From NCBI GenBank assembly GCA_002007745.1, contig CP019882.1, positions 1,178,001 through 1,242,000 on the forward strand: 64,000 nucleotides of DNA, read 5' to 3'. The stretch is from Mycolicibacterium litorale (GTDB lineage: Bacteria > Actinomycetota > Actinomycetes > Mycobacteriales > Mycobacteriaceae). Shown one piece after another: positions 17,883 through 26,137 of this stretch (position 1 is its first letter; every line of letters begins with the position of its first letter). Below the pieces are notes generated by a model. That model ran no database searches, had not been told where the DNA came from, and worked only from the letters and a program-made list of their open reading frames with translations. The translations under genes were made by a program, and so were the position numbers.

Positions 17883-18967
17883 GCAGGCCAACACGCTGGA
17901 CGCTGGCCGACGGGCGCGAGGAACTGTTCTTCGCCCTGCCGGGACATCAGCCGGCACCGGTGACAGACCAGCGGCCGCTGCTCGAGCGGGGGCGGCGGTC
18001 CACCCAGTTGCGGTTCGATCGCCAGACCGGGCAATGGGTGATCATCGCCGCGCTGCGTCAGGACCGCACCTACATGCCGCCGCCCGATCAATGCCCGCTG
18101 TGCCCCGATCCGTCCGGGCAGACCAGCGAAGTGCCCGCACCCGACTACGACGTGGTGGTGTTCGAAAACCGGTTCCCCAGCCTGTCTGGGGTCGGCCAGC
18201 ACACCGGGTTGCCCAGCACGGAGGGCGATTTCGTCGCTGCCGCCGGCCACGGCCGGTGCGAGGTGATCTGCTTCTCCCGCGACCACACCGGTTCCTTCGC
18301 CGGCCTGTCGCACCCCCATGCCCGGCTGGTCGTCGAGGCGTGGCGGCACCGCACCGACGACCTGCTGTCCCGCCCCGGCATCGCTCAGGTGTTCTGTTTC
18401 GAGAACCGCGGTGAGGAGATCGGTGTGACCCTGACCCACCCGCACGGCCAGATCTACGGCTACCCCTATCTCACCCCGCGCACCGAGCGGATGCTCACCC
18501 GGGCTGAGGAGCATCACGACCGCACCGGCGAGAATCTGTTCGCCGACATCCTGGCCGACGAGATTCGTGACGGCACTCGTGTCATCGCCGCCAACGAGCT
18601 GTTCACCGCGTTCGTCCCGTTCGCCGCTCGATGGCCGGTCGAAGTCCACATCTATCCGAATCGCTTCGCGCACAACCTCATCGAGCTGGACGACGCCGAA
18701 CTGGATGCGTTTGCCGCCATCTACCTCGAGGTGCTCGGCCGGTTTGATCGCATGTACCGGACGCCGCTTCCCTACATCAGCGCACTGCACCAGTACGCCG
18801 ACACCGAAGCCCAGCGGCTGGGGTACTTCCACGTCGAACTCATGTCGGTGCGGCGCAGCGCGGGCAAGTTGAAGTATCTCGCCGGGTCGGAGTCCGCGAT
18901 GGACGCCTTCATCAGCGATGTGACCCCGGAGAGCGTTGCGCACCGGCTGCGGGAGTTGGCGCAATGA
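17879..18967 (+). CDS. galT: Galactose-1-phosphate uridylyltransferase
   Basis: 362 residues. The Leloir enzyme transfers UMP between UDP-glucose and galactose 1-phosphate. The CPLCPD zinc pair, the FENRFPSL segment, LSHPHARLV, and the catalytic [11 protein letters not shown] (histidine nucleophile near residue 187-189) are present. Length matches the family. It overlaps deoR upstream and galK downstream by 4 bp each, so translation is coupled. Confidence 0.95.
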   Translation: MSRPTRWTLADGREELFFALPGHQPAPVTDQRPLLERGRRSTQLRFDRQTGQWVIIAALRQDRTYMPPPDQCPLCPDPSGQTSEVPAPDYDVVVFENRFPSLSGVGQHTGLPSTEGDFVAAAGHGRCEVICFSRDHTGSFAGLSHPHARLVVEAWRHRTDDLLSRPGIAQVFCFENRGEEIGVTLTHPHGQIYGYPYLTPRTERMLTRAEEHHDRTGENLFADILADEIRDGTRVIAANELFTAFVPFAARWPVEVHIYPNRFAHNLIELDDAELDAFAAIYLEVLGRFDRMYRTPLPYISALHQYADTEAQRLGYFHVELMSVRRSAGKLKYLAGSESAMDAFISDVTPESVAHRLRELAQ

Positions 18968-20070
18968 CCTCTCACCCCGTGACCTACGCCGCGCCCGGCC
19001 GGATCAACCTGATCGGCGAGCACACCGACTACAACCTTGGCTTTGCCCTGCCGATCGCACTGCCCGAGCGCACGGTCGTCCGGTTCTCGCCCGATGGCAG
19101 CGACACCGTCACGGTCGGCAGCGACCGAGAGCAGGAGTCCGCGCAGATCGCACTGGTGACCCGTCCCGGTGACAGCGAGGGCTGGGCCGCCTACGTGGCC
19201 GGCGTCATCTGGGCGCTACGGCAAGCCGGCCACCGCGTCGACGGTGGCACCATGTCGATCACCAGCGACGTGGAGACCGGCTCGGGCCTGGCGTCGTCGG
19301 CGGCGCTGGGGTGCGCGGTCCTCGGTGCCCTGATCACAGCGGGGGGAATCACCCTCGACCGACAGGACCAAGCCCGCATCGCCCAACGTGCGGAGAACGA
19401 ATATGTCGGGGCGCCAACCGGTTTGCTCGACCAGATCGCCGCGCTCTACGGAGAGTCGAGCCGTGCCATGCTCATCGACTTCCGGGACACCTCGGTGCAA
19501 CCGGTCCTGTTCGACCCCGACGCCGCCGGCTTGGCCCTGCTGGTGATCAATTCCCGAGCCCCGCACCGGCACGCCGGCGGCGAGTACGCCAAGCGCCGCG
19601 ACTCCTGCGAGCGGGCCGCCCGAGATCTGGGGGTCAGTTCCTTGCGTGACGTCCAGGACCGCGATATCGACGTCCTCGACGCGGTGAGCGACCCGCTCGA
19701 CGTCCGCCGCGCCCGCCACATCCTCACCGAGAACCGCCGCGTTCTCGAGTTCGTCGCGGCGGTGGCGGCTGCCGATTTCGACGGTGCCGGAGCGTTGATG
19801 TCCGACTCGCACCGCTCGATGCGGGATGACTTCGAGATCACCACCCCACAGATCGATCTGATCGCCGAAACAGCGGTCGCTGCCGGTGCGCTGGGGGCCA
19901 GGATGACCGGTGGCGGGTTCGGCGGTTGCGTGATCGCACTGGTCGGCGACTCGCGCATCGCCGACGTCGAGGACGCGGTGCGGCGTGCGATGAGTCACGG
20001 CGGCTACGCCGCGCCGGCCATCAGGCGCACCCGCGCCTCGGCCGGGGCGGCACTGGAGTCTGTCCGTTAG
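18964..20070 (+). CDS. galK: Galactokinase
   Basis: 368 residues. The GHMP kinase signature is complete: galactose motif [13 protein letters not shown] at the N-terminus, ATP motif [10 protein letters not shown] in the middle and [13 protein letters not shown] near the C-terminus. It phosphorylates galactose to galactose 1-phosphate, the substrate of GalT. It is the last gene of the operon; no galE is seen in this window. Confidence 0.96.
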   Translation: MTSHPVTYAAPGRINLIGEHTDYNLGFALPIALPERTVVRFSPDGSDTVTVGSDREQESAQIALVTRPGDSEGWAAYVAGVIWALRQAGHRVDGGTMSITSDVETGSGLASSAALGCAVLGALITAGGITLDRQDQARIAQRAENEYVGAPTGLLDQIAALYGESSRAMLIDFRDTSVQPVLFDPDAAGLALLVINSRAPHRHAGGEYAKRRDSCERAARDLGVSSLRDVQDRDIDVLDAVSDPLDVRRARHILTENRRVLEFVAAVAAADFDGAGALMSDSHRSMRDDFEITTPQIDLIAETAVAAGALGARMTGGGFGGCVIALVGDSRIADVEDAVRRAMSHGGYAAPAIRRTRASAGAALESVR

Positions 20071-21009
20071 TCAGTCACCCAACAGCTCATGGCGGAGGTG
20101 ATCGGGCTGGCTCACCCAGCCGTCCGGCACATCGACGGACAGCGCCAGATGCACGAAGCGACCGACCGCCACCGTGGTGGCCCGGATCGGGCACCACTGC
20201 AGCGTGTAGGGCAGGAATTGCGGCGGTGACACCGGCCGCAGCACAACCGCGGCGTTGGGCCCTGCCACAGCAGCCGTGGTGAGCACCCAATCCACCGCGG
20301 ACTGTGCCGTCCAGCGATGGGCCGACAGATCGATATCGTCGAATTCGACTGTTGGGGGCCGGATCCCGTTGGCGTCCAAGACCTGCCGCAGCGCCAACGA
20401 CCACGCCGGGAACAACGCCTCGCTGTGCAGGCCGAGGGTCTCGGTGGACAGCTCGTGCAGATCCACCGTGGCGTGGTCGGCCAGCCGGTGGTGAGCCCGC
20501 AGCCCCACCACGACCGGCTCGGCGCAGAACACCTCGCTGAGAATGCCCGGCGGGTCGGCAATCGGACCGCAGGTGATCGCGACGTCCAAGGCTCCTTCGG
20601 CGATGGCGCGCTCGAGGTCGGGCAGCCACATCCGCCGAATCTCGAGCCGGACGTCGGGGGCGGCTCGGTCCAGGGCCGTCGCCAGATGGGGCGCGAGGAC
20701 CGGCGCCACCGGCGGCGTGATCCCCAGCCTGACCGTCCCCGCGTCGCCGTCTGCGAGCCGTCGTATCGCAGCGGCCGCACCCTCGACGTCGTCGAGGATC
20801 ACTTTTGCGCGACCGAACAATTCGGTACCCGCCTGAGTCAGCGCCACCCGGCGGGTGGTCCGGGTCAGCAGCGGCGCCCCCACCTCACGCTCCAACCGGC
20901 GGATCAATTCGCTCAGGGTGGGTTGTCCGATGTGCAGCTTGTCGGCGGCCCGGCCGAAGTGTAATTCGGTCGCCACCGCGACGAAGGCCTCCAGCTGCCG
21001 CAATTCCAC
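20071..21009 (-). CDS. LysR family transcriptional regulator
   Basis: 312 residues from a GTG at 21007-21009 (reading VELRQLEAFVAVATELHFG). The winged helix continues RAADKLHIGQPTLSELIRRLE, followed by a periplasmic-binding-like inducer domain. It is divergent from the five-gene hydrolase operon starting at 21143 and is its most probable regulator. Its stop directly abuts the end of galK. Confidence 0.9.
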   Translation of the reverse strand: MELRQLEAFVAVATELHFGRAADKLHIGQPTLSELIRRLEREVGAPLLTRTTRRVALTQAGTELFGRAKVILDDVEGAAAAIRRLADGDAGTVRLGITPPVAPVLAPHLATALDRAAPDVRLEIRRMWLPDLERAIAEGALDVAITCGPIADPPGILSEVFCAEPVVVGLRAHHRLADHATVDLHELSTETLGLHSEALFPAWSLALRQVLDANGIRPPTVEFDDIDLSAHRWTAQSAVDWVLTTAAVAGPNAAVVLRPVSPPQFLPYTLQWCPIRATTVAVGRFVHLALSVDVPDGWVSQPDHLRHELLGD

Positions 21010-21142
21010 AGGCCGATAGTAGGCGGAGCCGCATGGGATTGATCGGCCTCCACGATCACAACGATCACCGGTTGGCCCTTTTTCTCGGCCGCGAGGAGCG
21101 GCAACCTGGGCGGCAACCCCCGACTGCAGAGAAGAGGCCGCC

Positions 21143-22015
21143 ATGACTGACTTCGGCACCCGGTACCACACTGCAAACATCGACGGCTTGAACGTCTTCT
21201 ACCGCGAGGCCGGTGACCCCGCCAATCCCACCTTGCTACTGCTGCACGGCTTCCCGTCGAGTTCACACATGTTTCGCAATCTGATCGAATCACTGGCCGA
21301 CGAATACCATCTGGTCGCGCCCGACCACATCGGATTCGGCCAGTCGGCGATGCCGTCGGTGAACCAGTTCACCTACAGCTTCGACCGGCTCACCGAGATC
21401 ACCGAAAAGCTCATCGAGCACCTGGGCCTGGAACGCTTCGCCATCTACATCCATGACTACGGCGCACCCATCGGTCTGCGCATCGCCAGTGGCCGTCCCG
21501 ACCGCATCATCGCGATCATCACCCAGAGTGGCAACGCCTACACCGAGGGATTCACCCCGTTCTGGGATCGGCTGTTCGCCCACGCCAAGGACCGCGCCGC
21601 CAACGAGGATTCGGTTCGCGAGTACTTCACATCGCAGACCACGAAGTGGCAGTACACCCACGGTGTGCCCGCCGACCGGCTCGACCGGATCGCGCCGGAG
21701 ACCTGGTTGCTCGATCAGCTGGGCTTGGACCGCAAGGGCAATGACGCGATCCAGCTCCAGTTGTTCTGGGACTACCAATTCAACCTCGACGGGTACCCGG
21801 CGTTCCACGAGTATTTTCGCACCCACCAGCCGCCGCTACTGGTCACTTGGGGCAAGAACGACGAGATCTTCGGGGCGGCGGGCGCCGAGGCGTTCAAGCG
21901 CGATCTGCCCGACGGCGAATTCCATCTTCTCGACGCCGGACATTTCGCCCTGGAGACCCACGGCGACGAGATCAGCACCCACATCCGCGAATTCCTCGGC
22001 AGACTGAAGCCATGA
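21143..22015 (+). CDS. Alpha/beta hydrolase of the epoxide hydrolase/dehalogenase type
   Basis: 290 residues. Core motifs are LLLHGFPSSS (oxyanion), APDHIGFGQS, and the nucleophile elbow IHDYGAPIG, where an Asp takes the place of Ser; this is the mark of epoxide hydrolases and haloalkane dehalogenases. The terminal His is in DAGHFALE. ATG is preceded by GAAGAGG. First gene of a tightly overlapping operon, divergent from the LysR gene. The natural substrate is unknown. Confidence 0.85.
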   Translation: MTDFGTRYHTANIDGLNVFYREAGDPANPTLLLLHGFPSSSHMFRNLIESLADEYHLVAPDHIGFGQSAMPSVNQFTYSFDRLTEITEKLIEHLGLERFAIYIHDYGAPIGLRIASGRPDRIIAIITQSGNAYTEGFTPFWDRLFAHAKDRAANEDSVREYFTSQTTKWQYTHGVPADRLDRIAPETWLLDQLGLDRKGNDAIQLQLFWDYQFNLDGYPAFHEYFRTHQPPLLVTWGKNDEIFGAAGAEAFKRDLPDGEFHLLDAGHFALETHGDEISTHIREFLGRLKP

Positions 22016-22701
22016 CAAACCTCGACCCTGCGGGCACCGCCGTCGTCGTCATCGACCCGCAGAATGACGTGCTGAGCCCGTCGGGCAAGAACTGGGCGGT
22101 TCTCGGTGCCAGCGTGACCGAGAACAAGACGGTGGAGCACCTCGTCGAGATCTTCGCCGCCGCCAAGGCCAATGGATTCGGCGTGTTCATCTCACCGCAC
22201 TACTTCTATCCCACCGATCATCGGTGGTTGTTCAACGGCCCGCTGGAATCCGATGAACTGCGCACCGATACCTTCGCCCGCCGCGGCGCGCTCACCTTGG
22301 CAGGGTTCACCGGATCCGGCGCCGACTGGCTCGAGGAGTTCAAGCCCTACATCGAGGACGATTCGACGGTCGTGGCCAGCCCGCACAAGGTGTGGGGCCC
22401 GCAGACCAACGATCTGGTTCTCCAACTACGTAAACGCAGGATCACCACGGTGGTCCTGTGCGGCATGTTGGCCAACATCTGTGTGGAGTCGCACCTGCGC
22501 GATCTGCTCGAGCAGGGTTTCGAGGTCGTGGTGGTCCGCGACGCCACAGCCGGGCCGCGGCACCCCGAGTGGGGTGACGGCTACCAGGCTGCCCTGGTGA
22601 ACTACGCGTTCCTGGCGCACGCCGTCCCGGATACCGCCGAGGTGGTGGCGGCCATGACGACATCGACGACGACATCGAGGAAAGGTCACCGCCATGGCTG
22701 A
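22012..22701 (+). CDS. Isochorismatase-like cysteine hydrolase
   Basis: 229 residues. The family triad can be placed: Asp15 in VVVIDPQND, Lys in SPHKVWGP, and the nucleophile Cys in LANICVESH. This fold hydrolyses amides such as nicotinamide, ureas or carbamates. Start overlaps the preceding stop (ATGA) and the end overlaps the DUF1348 gene by 8 bp, so the operon is translationally coupled. The C-terminus has a short Thr/Ser-rich tail. Confidence 0.88.
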   Translation: MTNLDPAGTAVVVIDPQNDVLSPSGKNWAVLGASVTENKTVEHLVEIFAAAKANGFGVFISPHYFYPTDHRWLFNGPLESDELRTDTFARRGALTLAGFTGSGADWLEEFKPYIEDDSTVVASPHKVWGPQTNDLVLQLRKRRITTVVLCGMLANICVESHLRDLLEQGFEVVVVRDATAGPRHPEWGDGYQAALVNYAFLAHAVPDTAEVVAAMTTSTTTSRKGHRHG

Positions 22702-23155
22702 ATCACGTCCGCCGTTCCCGCCGTTCGATCTCACCACGGCGCTGCAGAAAGTGCAGGCCGCCGAGGACGCCTGGAACACCTGCGATCCGCACAAGGTCAG
22801 CTTGGCGTACACGCCGGACAGCGTCTGGCGAAACCGGGACCAGTTCGTCACCGGTCGCGAACAGATCGTGCAGTTCTTGACCGCCAAGTGGCAGCGTGAG
22901 CTCGACTACGCACTGCGCAAGAGCCTGTGGGACTTTCGTGACAACCGCATCGCGGTGCGATTTCAATACGAATGCCACGACGCCACCGGGCAGTGGTGGC
23001 GCAGTTACGGCAACGAACTGTGGGAATTCGACGACAATGGGTTGATGCGCCGGCGCGAAGCCAGTATCAACGATCTCGCCATCGACGAATCCGAACGGCG
23101 GATCTTCGGACCGCGGGCCCAGGACGCTCGCGGTCACGACTTCCCGCTGCAGTGA
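22694..23155 (+). CDS. DUF1348 (SnoaL/NTF2-like) protein
   Basis: 153 residues. The sequence [20 protein letters not shown], then [17 protein letters not shown] and [20 protein letters not shown], is characteristic of the DUF1348 branch of the NTF2-like fold. These small cone-shaped barrels bind hydrophobic ligands or act as cyclases/isomerases. No function is known for this branch. It sits between the cysteine hydrolase and the PNPOx-like gene in the operon. Confidence 0.85.
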   Translation: MAESRPPFPPFDLTTALQKVQAAEDAWNTCDPHKVSLAYTPDSVWRNRDQFVTGREQIVQFLTAKWQRELDYALRKSLWDFRDNRIAVRFQYECHDATGQWWRSYGNELWEFDDNGLMRRREASINDLAIDESERRIFGPRAQDARGHDFPLQ

Positions 23156-23180
23156 CGCCGACGCCCGGGCAGGAGACGAC

Positions 23181-23818
23181 ATGAGCAAGCACTATGCCGC
23201 CATCGCGTTCACCGACGACGTCCGGGCCGTCCAAGCCGATCACGGAAGTCAAGAGTTCTATGGACGGAAGGTGGCCGCGGCCAAGTCCTCGGCCGACCCA
23301 GACCCCTGACCGAAGCCGAGAAGGAGTACCTGCAAGAGCGGGACAGCTTCTTCCTGGCATCGGTCAGCGAAACAGGCTGGCCTTACGTCCAATTCAGGGG
23401 CGGACCGGCCGGGTTCATCAGGATCCTCGACGACCGCACGATCGCCTGGGCTGATTTTCGCGGCAACCTGCAATACATCAGCACCGGCAACATGTCCGGC
23501 GACGACCGGGTCGCCATCATCGCCCTCGATTTCGCCCACCAGCGCCGGCTTAAGATTTTCGGGCATGCCCGCATCGTGACCGCCGAGGACGACCCGGAAC
23601 TGCTGGCCGCATTGTCGGATGGCAGCTACGAAGCTGTCGTCGAGCGTGCGGTCGTGGTCAGCGTGGAGGCCTACGATTGGAACTGCCCGCAGCACATCAC
23701 TGCCCGGTTCACGGTCGCAGAGCTCGAATCGGCACTGGCTCCGCTGCGCGGCGAGCTGGCGGCGTTACGGGCGGAGAACGCCCGGTTGCGCGAACAGCTC
23801 GGTGAGGCCGGGAGATGA
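23181..23818 (+). CDS. Pyridoxamine-phosphate-oxidase-like flavin protein, one apparent frameshift
   Basis: From the ATG at 23181 (after GGAGACGAC) the frame reads MSKHYAAIAFTDDV and stops at 23307-23309. Adding one base to the four-C run at 23303-23306 turns the stop into DPDPLTEAEKEYLQERDSF and joins it to the frame ending at 23818. The joined product (212 residues) has the split-barrel signature FFLASVSETGWPYVQFRGGP of PNPOx-like FMN/F420-binding proteins and a C-terminal coiled-coil (LRAENARLREQLG). Its end overlaps the next start (ATGA). The break is most likely a base-calling error. Confidence 0.75.
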
Positions 23819-25581
23819 CGGGGATGGCCACACTGGTCTCGGTCAACGTCGGAATGCCGGGCGATGTGTCCTGGAACGGGCACACCGTGTACACCGGCGC
23901 TTGGAAGGCGCCGGTGACCGGCCCGCGACGAGTCCACCGGCTCAACGTCGACGGCGACGGCCAAGGTGATCTCAATGGGCACGGCGGTGAGAACCGTGCG
24001 GTGCTGGTGTATCAGGTTGCCTCTTATGAGCATTGGGCCGCCGAGCTCGACCGTGACGACTTGACTCCCGGTGCGTTCGGGGAGAATCTGACCGTCGACG
24101 GACTTCCGGACGACGAGGTGTGTATCGGCGACCGGTACCGCATCGGCGAGGTGGTCCTGGAGGTGACCCAACCCCGGGTCACCTGTTACCGCGTCGGAAT
24201 GCGCCTGGGCGAGCCGCGGATGGCGGCACTGTTGGTGTCACATCACCGGCCCGGGTTCTACTGCCGCGTGTTGACCGAGGGCGACATCGAGGCCGGAGCG
24301 GAGATCGTGAAGATCGCCGACGGCCCCCAGGGGGTGAGTGTCGCCGAGATCGACGCCCTGCTGTACCTGCCCGGTCATCCCCGGGATGCGCTGGAACGTG
24401 CCCTGCTCGTTCCAGCGCTGAGCCAAGGCTGGAAGACATCGCTGCGCAGTCTGCTCGAACAGGGTTCGAGCGGTGCAGGCGGCGGCAACAGTGGGCTGAC
24501 CGGCCCGCCGGTGCCGGCGCCGGCGTGGGCGGGCTTCCGGCACTTGACGGTCGCCGAGGTGCGTGACGAGAGCAGCCTGGTCCGATCGGTTCTGCTGGCC
24601 GATCCGGAAGGTAAGCCGCTACCGAAATGGCTTGCCGGTCAATCGATCGTGCTGCGCCTACCCGAGGAGGTGGGCACGGGGGCGCTGGTGCGCAACTACT
24701 CGCTGTCCAACGAACCGGGTTCGGCCGCCTACCGGATCGGCGTCAAGCGTGAACCGCTGGGCGCCGTCAGCGCCTACCTGCATGACCGCGTCCGGGTCGG
24801 TGACCTCATCGACGTGGCGGCGCCGCGTGGGACCTTCTTCCTCGACGACGGCCCCGGTCCGGTGATCCTGATCTCGGCCGGAGTGGGCGTCACCCCGATG
24901 ATGGCGATGCTCTACGCCTTGGTCCAGACCGGGCAGCGGCCGGTCTGGTGGTTGCATGGCGCTCGTGACGGTGCCGAGCACGCATTTGGCCGTGAAGCTC
25001 GAGATCTGTTGAACCGACTGCCGGACAACCACTCCCGTGTCTTCTACAGCAGACCGGGACAGGCCGATCGCCAGGGGGTCGACTACGACCGGCGGGGTCG
25101 ACTGTCGGCGCAGGCGTTGGGTGAATTGGGCCTGCCCGCCGACGCGCAGGTCTTCGTGTGCGGGCCGCAGTCGTTCATGGACGACGTGAGCCAGGGCCTC
25201 ATTGCGTGCGGCATCCCGTCCGCCAACATCCATACCGAGCGGTTCGGCGCCCACTCGGCGATCACGCCGGGGGTCACCGACGCCACCGTGCGTGCACCGC
25301 ACCAACCGGAGGGCCCGCCCGGAACGGGTCCGAGCGTGCAGTTCGCACGCAGCGCGCTGACCGCGTCCTGGCGTTCCGCCGATACCAGCCTGCTCGAATT
25401 CGCCGAAGCCTGCGACGTGCCGACTCGGTGGTCCTGCCGCACCGGTGTGTGTCACACCTGCGAGACGGCCCTGCTGTCCGGGCAGGTGCGTTACGAACTC
25501 GAACCGCTGGAAGCGCCGGCGCAGGGCAATGTCCTGTTGTGCGTCGCGACGCCGACCGAAGACACCGTCGTCGATCTCTGA
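23815..25581 (+). CDS. MOSC - ferredoxin reductase - [2Fe-2S] ferredoxin fusion protein
   Basis: 588 residues with three modules. Residues 1-160 are a MOSC/YiiM-like domain (GHGGENRAVLVY, PGAFGENLTVDGL, PRVTCYRVGMRLG), which in mARC-type enzymes binds the molybdenum cofactor. A short 3-alpha segment follows, then at about 240-470 an FAD/NAD ferredoxin reductase (LVRNYSLSNEPG, ISAGVGVTPMMAML, VFVCGPQSFMDD). The C-terminal 80 residues are a plant-type ferredoxin with CRTGVCHTC and a distal Cys in LLCVATP. It therefore carries its own electron chain from NAD(P)H to the MOSC centre, possibly reducing N-oxygenated compounds. Last gene of the LysR-linked operon. Confidence 0.88.
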   Translation: MTGMATLVSVNVGMPGDVSWNGHTVYTGAWKAPVTGPRRVHRLNVDGDGQGDLNGHGGENRAVLVYQVASYEHWAAELDRDDLTPGAFGENLTVDGLPDDEVCIGDRYRIGEVVLEVTQPRVTCYRVGMRLGEPRMAALLVSHHRPGFYCRVLTEGDIEAGAEIVKIADGPQGVSVAEIDALLYLPGHPRDALERALLVPALSQGWKTSLRSLLEQGSSGAGGGNSGLTGPPVPAPAWAGFRHLTVAEVRDESSLVRSVLLADPEGKPLPKWLAGQSIVLRLPEEVGTGALVRNYSLSNEPGSAAYRIGVKREPLGAVSAYLHDRVRVGDLIDVAAPRGTFFLDDGPGPVILISAGVGVTPMMAMLYALVQTGQRPVWWLHGARDGAEHAFGREARDLLNRLPDNHSRVFYSRPGQADRQGVDYDRRGRLSAQALGELGLPADAQVFVCGPQSFMDDVSQGLIACGIPSANIHTERFGAHSAITPGVTDATVRAPHQPEGPPGTGPSVQFARSALTASWRSADTSLLEFAEACDVPTRWSCRTGVCHTCETALLSGQVRYELEPLEAPAQGNVLLCVATPTEDTVVDL

Positions 25582-25972
25582 GCTGCTCGCGAAAAATCCG
25601 GACTTACGGTATCGCCAATACGCCCATGAATTCGTGATGCCAGCAAACGCAGCTGTCGAAAGACGATATATCAACGAATGCGTTAATTTGCGGAAGAGCA
25701 ACCTTCGGTGTCGTAGGTTGATCCGCTGCGGGCCGGCTGGGTCCGACATCGGGACACGCCCCCATCGGGATCTTCGGCGCTGAGCGCGTCGCTGGTCGGC
25801 CGTCGCACAGCGCCTTAGCATCCGCGAAAGTCGATGTTGCTGAGCGATTGTGCCAGAGTATGTGCCACGGCGAGCTCCTCGGGTGCCACGCATGAACAGC
25901 GGTCGCGCTGGCACGCGGGTACCAACTGTGGACACCTGCGATCTGTGCGCCGGTCCGCAACGGAATCGGGTT
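25582..25972. other. Non-coding stretch, no gene seen
   Basis: About 390 bp between the MOSC fusion gene and the promoter region of the second PGRS gene. Base composition falls toward AT after 25600. No frame has a start with ribosome binding site and no family resemblance; no clear terminator hairpin was found. Confidence 0.5.
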
Positions 25973-26080
25973 AGTTAACGATGTTCTGCGCGGAGCCGAC
26001 GATTTTCCGACACAGTCAATAAATATCGAGCAAATTATAGACGAGCTAGGTAGTTGCCCCTAAGCTGCTGTCTTGCTGTC
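25973..26080 (+). promoter_or_regulatory. Conserved promoter region of PGRS gene 2
   Basis: Matches 3913-4020 of the other PGRS gene block by block: AGTTAAC (25973-25979), ATTTTCCGAC (26002-26011), 18 nt, GCAAATTATAGAC (26030-26042), then TAGTTGCCC and CTGTCT. The distance to the start codon (about 95 nt) is also kept. Conservation outside coding DNA at this level suggests a shared promoter and regulator. Confidence 0.6.
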
Positions 26081-26137
26081 GGTCGACTGCGGCCGGCTGC
26101 CATTCGACGTTGGCTACCTGCGGGGGAGTTTGCCGGT

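Noticed and set aside
21010..21142. LysR operator in the divergent spacer before the five-gene operon
   Set aside because: Several GATC-containing half sites are present but no convincing dyad could be chosen.
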